From an uncultured Asticcacaulis sp. (GTDB taxonomy: Bacteria; Pseudomonadota; Alphaproteobacteria; Caulobacterales; Caulobacteraceae), in the NCBI GenBank assembly GCA_946482045.1, contig CAMLPZ010000223.1, positions 1 through 7,145 of the forward strand: DNA of 7,145 nucleotides. The letters are read 5' to 3'. Position numbers and translations under genes: made by a program. Below the pieces are notes generated by a model. That model saw only the letters and a list, made by a program, of their open reading frames with translations. It made no database searches and was not told the origin of the DNA. Shown here one piece after another: positions 5,230 to 7,145 of the stretch. Numbering within the stretch: the stretch's first letter is position 1; each line of letters starts with the position of its first letter.

Positions 5230-7145
5230 ATGACGCTCAAATCCTTCATCCTTGGCTCGGTCGCCATGTTGTCCGTGCTCGCCGGTGCCGTCCAGGCCGA
5301 AAGCATGAGACTGCCGGCGGTTCCGTCTGCCTCTGGGCTGTTCGTCGGGGCCAACTATCAGCCCGTGGACCGGACGCCGAAGCAGATCCACTACGATATC
5401 GGCCTGATGAAGAAGGCGGGTTTCACCGTGGTGCGCATGGGCGACCTGTCGTGGGACTACTTCCAGCCTGCCGAAGGTGTCTTCACCTTCGACAAGTTCG
5501 ATGCGGTCCTGAACGAGATGCATGCCAACGGCATCAAGGTCATCCTCGATATTCCGGGCCAGCCGGCGCCGCTCTGGCTGCACCAGAAGTATCCGGGCGC
5601 GGACCTGGTGACGCAGAACGGCAACCGGCTCTATCCGGCCGAACGCTATATGCAGAATATCAGTGATCCGGATTATCTGCGGCTGATGGGCGACCTGGCC
5701 GAGGCCATGACGAAGCGCTATGGCAAGCATCCGGCGGTCATCGCCATCGGCTACAACAATGAACTCGGCAACGGCTTCATGTCCTATTCGCCGGCGGATC
5801 GCACCCGGTTCGTCGCCTGGCTGAAAAAGAAATACGGCACACTGGACGCATTGAATGCGGCGTGGGCGACGCAACGCTGGTCGCGCACCTTGATTTCGTG
5901 GGAGCAGGTCGAGCTTCCTTACGGCGATGGCCCTGGCCCCTTTGAGCGCTATCTCGATCTGCATCGCTACTGGTCCGACGCCACCCTCGATGTGCTGACG
6001 ATCCTGGAAACCGCCCGCCGGAAGAATGCTCCGGACAAGCCGGCCATATCGAACCTGTGGGATTCGAGCGGACGGCGGGGCTTCGACTACCTGTCGAGCT
6101 ACAAGGACTATGTCAGTCACGGATCGCACGGCTACTATAATGGCGATGCCATCAGCGGCGGCTTCGAAACCATGATGATGCGCGGCGCATTGCCCACGCC
6201 CAGCTGGTTCGTCGAGTTCCAGGCCGGCGGCGGCGGCTATTACGGCAGCAAGGGCCGTTCACGCATGTGGGGCTATTTTGGCCTGCTCAACGGCGCCCAG
6301 GGCATGCTTGCCTGGACTTTCAACACCCATCGCGGCGGCGAGGAACAGGCCTTGTTCGGCCTTGTCGATCACGACGATACGCCGTCGTGGAAGCTGGACG
6401 AGTGGGGCCGCATGGCCTCCGAGTTCAAGCAAATGCAGAAGCTCGGCTTCCCACGCAAACTCGAGCCGCAGGCAGCCATCGCCTATTCCTTTGAGGCGAA
6501 GGTGGCGTCAGAGCCCGAGAGCTGGTCGAACACAGTCAAGCAGTACCTGACGACCTCTTACATGGAGCAGAAGCACAACGCCTTCTCCCCCCTGTTCAAC
6601 GACAATATCGATGTGGCGGTCATCAATATCGGCCATGAGGATCTGAGCCGGTACAAGATGGTCGTCATCCCGGGCGAGTACCTGATGAACCAGGCGGCCG
6701 CCGACAATGTGCGCCGCTACGTCAGGGAGGGCGGCACGGTCATCATGACCGCCATGTCGGCCAAGGTGGACGAGACCAATCAATGGTTCAACACGCCACT
6801 GCCTGGGCGCCTGAGCGACGTCTTCGGGCTGAAAACCCGGGAGTTCTACCGCCATTACGCGCCGCTGACCGGCAAGATCGGGGACAGTGAATTCAAAAGC
6901 ACGATCACCTTCTACGAAGTGCTGGAACCGACCACGGCCCAGGCGATCGGACATATCTCCAATGTACCGGATGCGCCGCCCATCGCCACCGTCAACAAAT
7001 TCGGCAAGGGCCAGGCCATCTATGTCGCCACGCCGGCGCAGCCTTCCGTGATGCAGCCGCTCTACCGCAGTCTGTACGCACAACTCGGTATCGTCCCCGG
7101 ACCCAAAACGCCGGAAGGCGTCTATGCCCGCGTCGTCGATGGCCG
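5230..7145 (+). CDS. GH42 beta-galactosidase, exported, 3' partial
   Basis: Predicted retaining beta-galactosidase of family GH42. The frame is open from the ATG at 5230 to the window end: 638 complete codons without a stop, against a usual family length of about 650-700, so little is missing. Residues 1-23 form a signal peptide (MTLKSFILGS, hydrophobic core, AVQA before E24), implying periplasmic or outer-surface action; many GH42 enzymes are cytoplasmic. The barrel spans about 35-405: DIGLMKKAGFTVVRMG, then FDKFDAVLNEMHANGIKVIL, then GYNNELGNG with the clan GH-A Asn-Glu pair (N177, acid/base E178), and WFVEFQAGG with nucleophile E329. A flavodoxin-like trimerisation domain follows, about 410-620 (YKMVVIPGEYLM, VRRYVREGGTVIMTA). 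No cysteine occurs in the visible part, so the four-Cys zinc site known in some GH42 enzymes is absent. It starts 6 bases after the second GH29 stop, with only a weak GGGG (5216-5219) upstream, suggesting coupled translation. Beta-galactan, arabinogalactan or xyloglucan side chains are possible substrates. Confidence 0.92.
   Translation, partial: MTLKSFILGSVAMLSVLAGAVQAESMRLPAVPSASGLFVGANYQPVDRTPKQIHYDIGLMKKAGFTVVRMGDLSWDYFQPAEGVFTFDKFDAVLNEMHANGIKVILDIPGQPAPLWLHQKYPGADLVTQNGNRLYPAERYMQNISDPDYLRLMGDLAEAMTKRYGKHPAVIAIGYNNELGNGFMSYSPADRTRFVAWLKKKYGTLDALNAAWATQRWSRTLISWEQVELPYGDGPGPFERYLDLHRYWSDATLDVLTILETARRKNAPDKPAISNLWDSSGRRGFDYLSSYKDYVSHGSHGYYNGDAISGGFETMMMRGALPTPSWFVEFQAGGGGYYGSKGRSRMWGYFGLLNGAQGMLAWTFNTHRGGEEQALFGLVDHDDTPSWKLDEWGRMASEFKQMQKLGFPRKLEPQAAIAYSFEAKVASEPESWSNTVKQYLTTSYMEQKHNAFSPLFNDNIDVAVINIGHEDLSRYKMVVIPGEYLMNQAAADNVRRYVREGGTVIMTAMSAKVDETNQWFNTPLPGRLSDVFGLKTREFYRHYAPLTGKIGDSEFKSTITFYEVLEPTTAQAIGHISNVPDAPPIATVNKFGKGQAIYVATPAQPSVMQPLYRSLYAQLGIVPGPKTPEGVYARVVDG

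Noticed and set aside
3508..6129. Very long (873-codon) open frame on the minus strand opposite the second GH29 gene and part of the GH42 gene
   Set aside because: It lies opposite two genes with clear catalytic motifs, shows no recognisable domain, and fragments with similar wording occur opposite the first GH29 gene simply because the sense genes are paralogous. GC-rich codon bias explains the lack of stops.

Overview
The window looks like part of a plant-polysaccharide degradation locus from a moderately GC-rich Gram-negative bacterium. Alphaproteobacteria are my best guess, possibly a Caulobacterales member such as Asticcacaulis. That rests on base composition, export-signal style and gene content, not on a marker gene. 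All four genes lie on the + strand, fill almost the whole window, and encode predicted exported glycoside hydrolases.

Layout: (1) 1-1869, a GH9 endo-beta-1,4-glucanase with an N-terminal Ig-like domain, cut at its 5' end by the window edge. (2) 1870-1983, a 114-base gap holding a small stem-loop and a good ribosome binding site but no clear terminator. (3) 1984-3558 and 3640-5223, two tandem GH29 alpha-L-fucosidase paralogues, about 80% identical by eye, each behind the same AGGAAAG ribosome binding site. (4) 5230-7145, a GH42 beta-galactosidase with a signal peptide, starting 6 bases after the second fucosidase and cut at its 3' end by the window edge. This gene has no stop inside the window and is easily missed by a stop-to-stop ORF search.

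How they may work together (inference): the GH9 enzyme cuts a beta-1,4-glucan backbone, the GH29 pair removes alpha-L-fucose, and the GH42 enzyme removes the beta-galactose thereby exposed. That order fits fucogalactoxyloglucan of plant cell walls. The window holds no TonB-dependent receptor, regulator or alpha-xylosidase that would confirm this, and GH95 rather than GH29 is the more usual fucosidase for xyloglucan. No RNA genes, mobile elements, CRISPR arrays or integration sites were seen.

I do not see a new type of system here. The points most worth a second look are the uneven divergence of the tandem fucosidases (identical central block, fast-changing C-terminal domain), their conserved pair of lone cysteines, the KR-type Tat-like signal, and the exported GH42.
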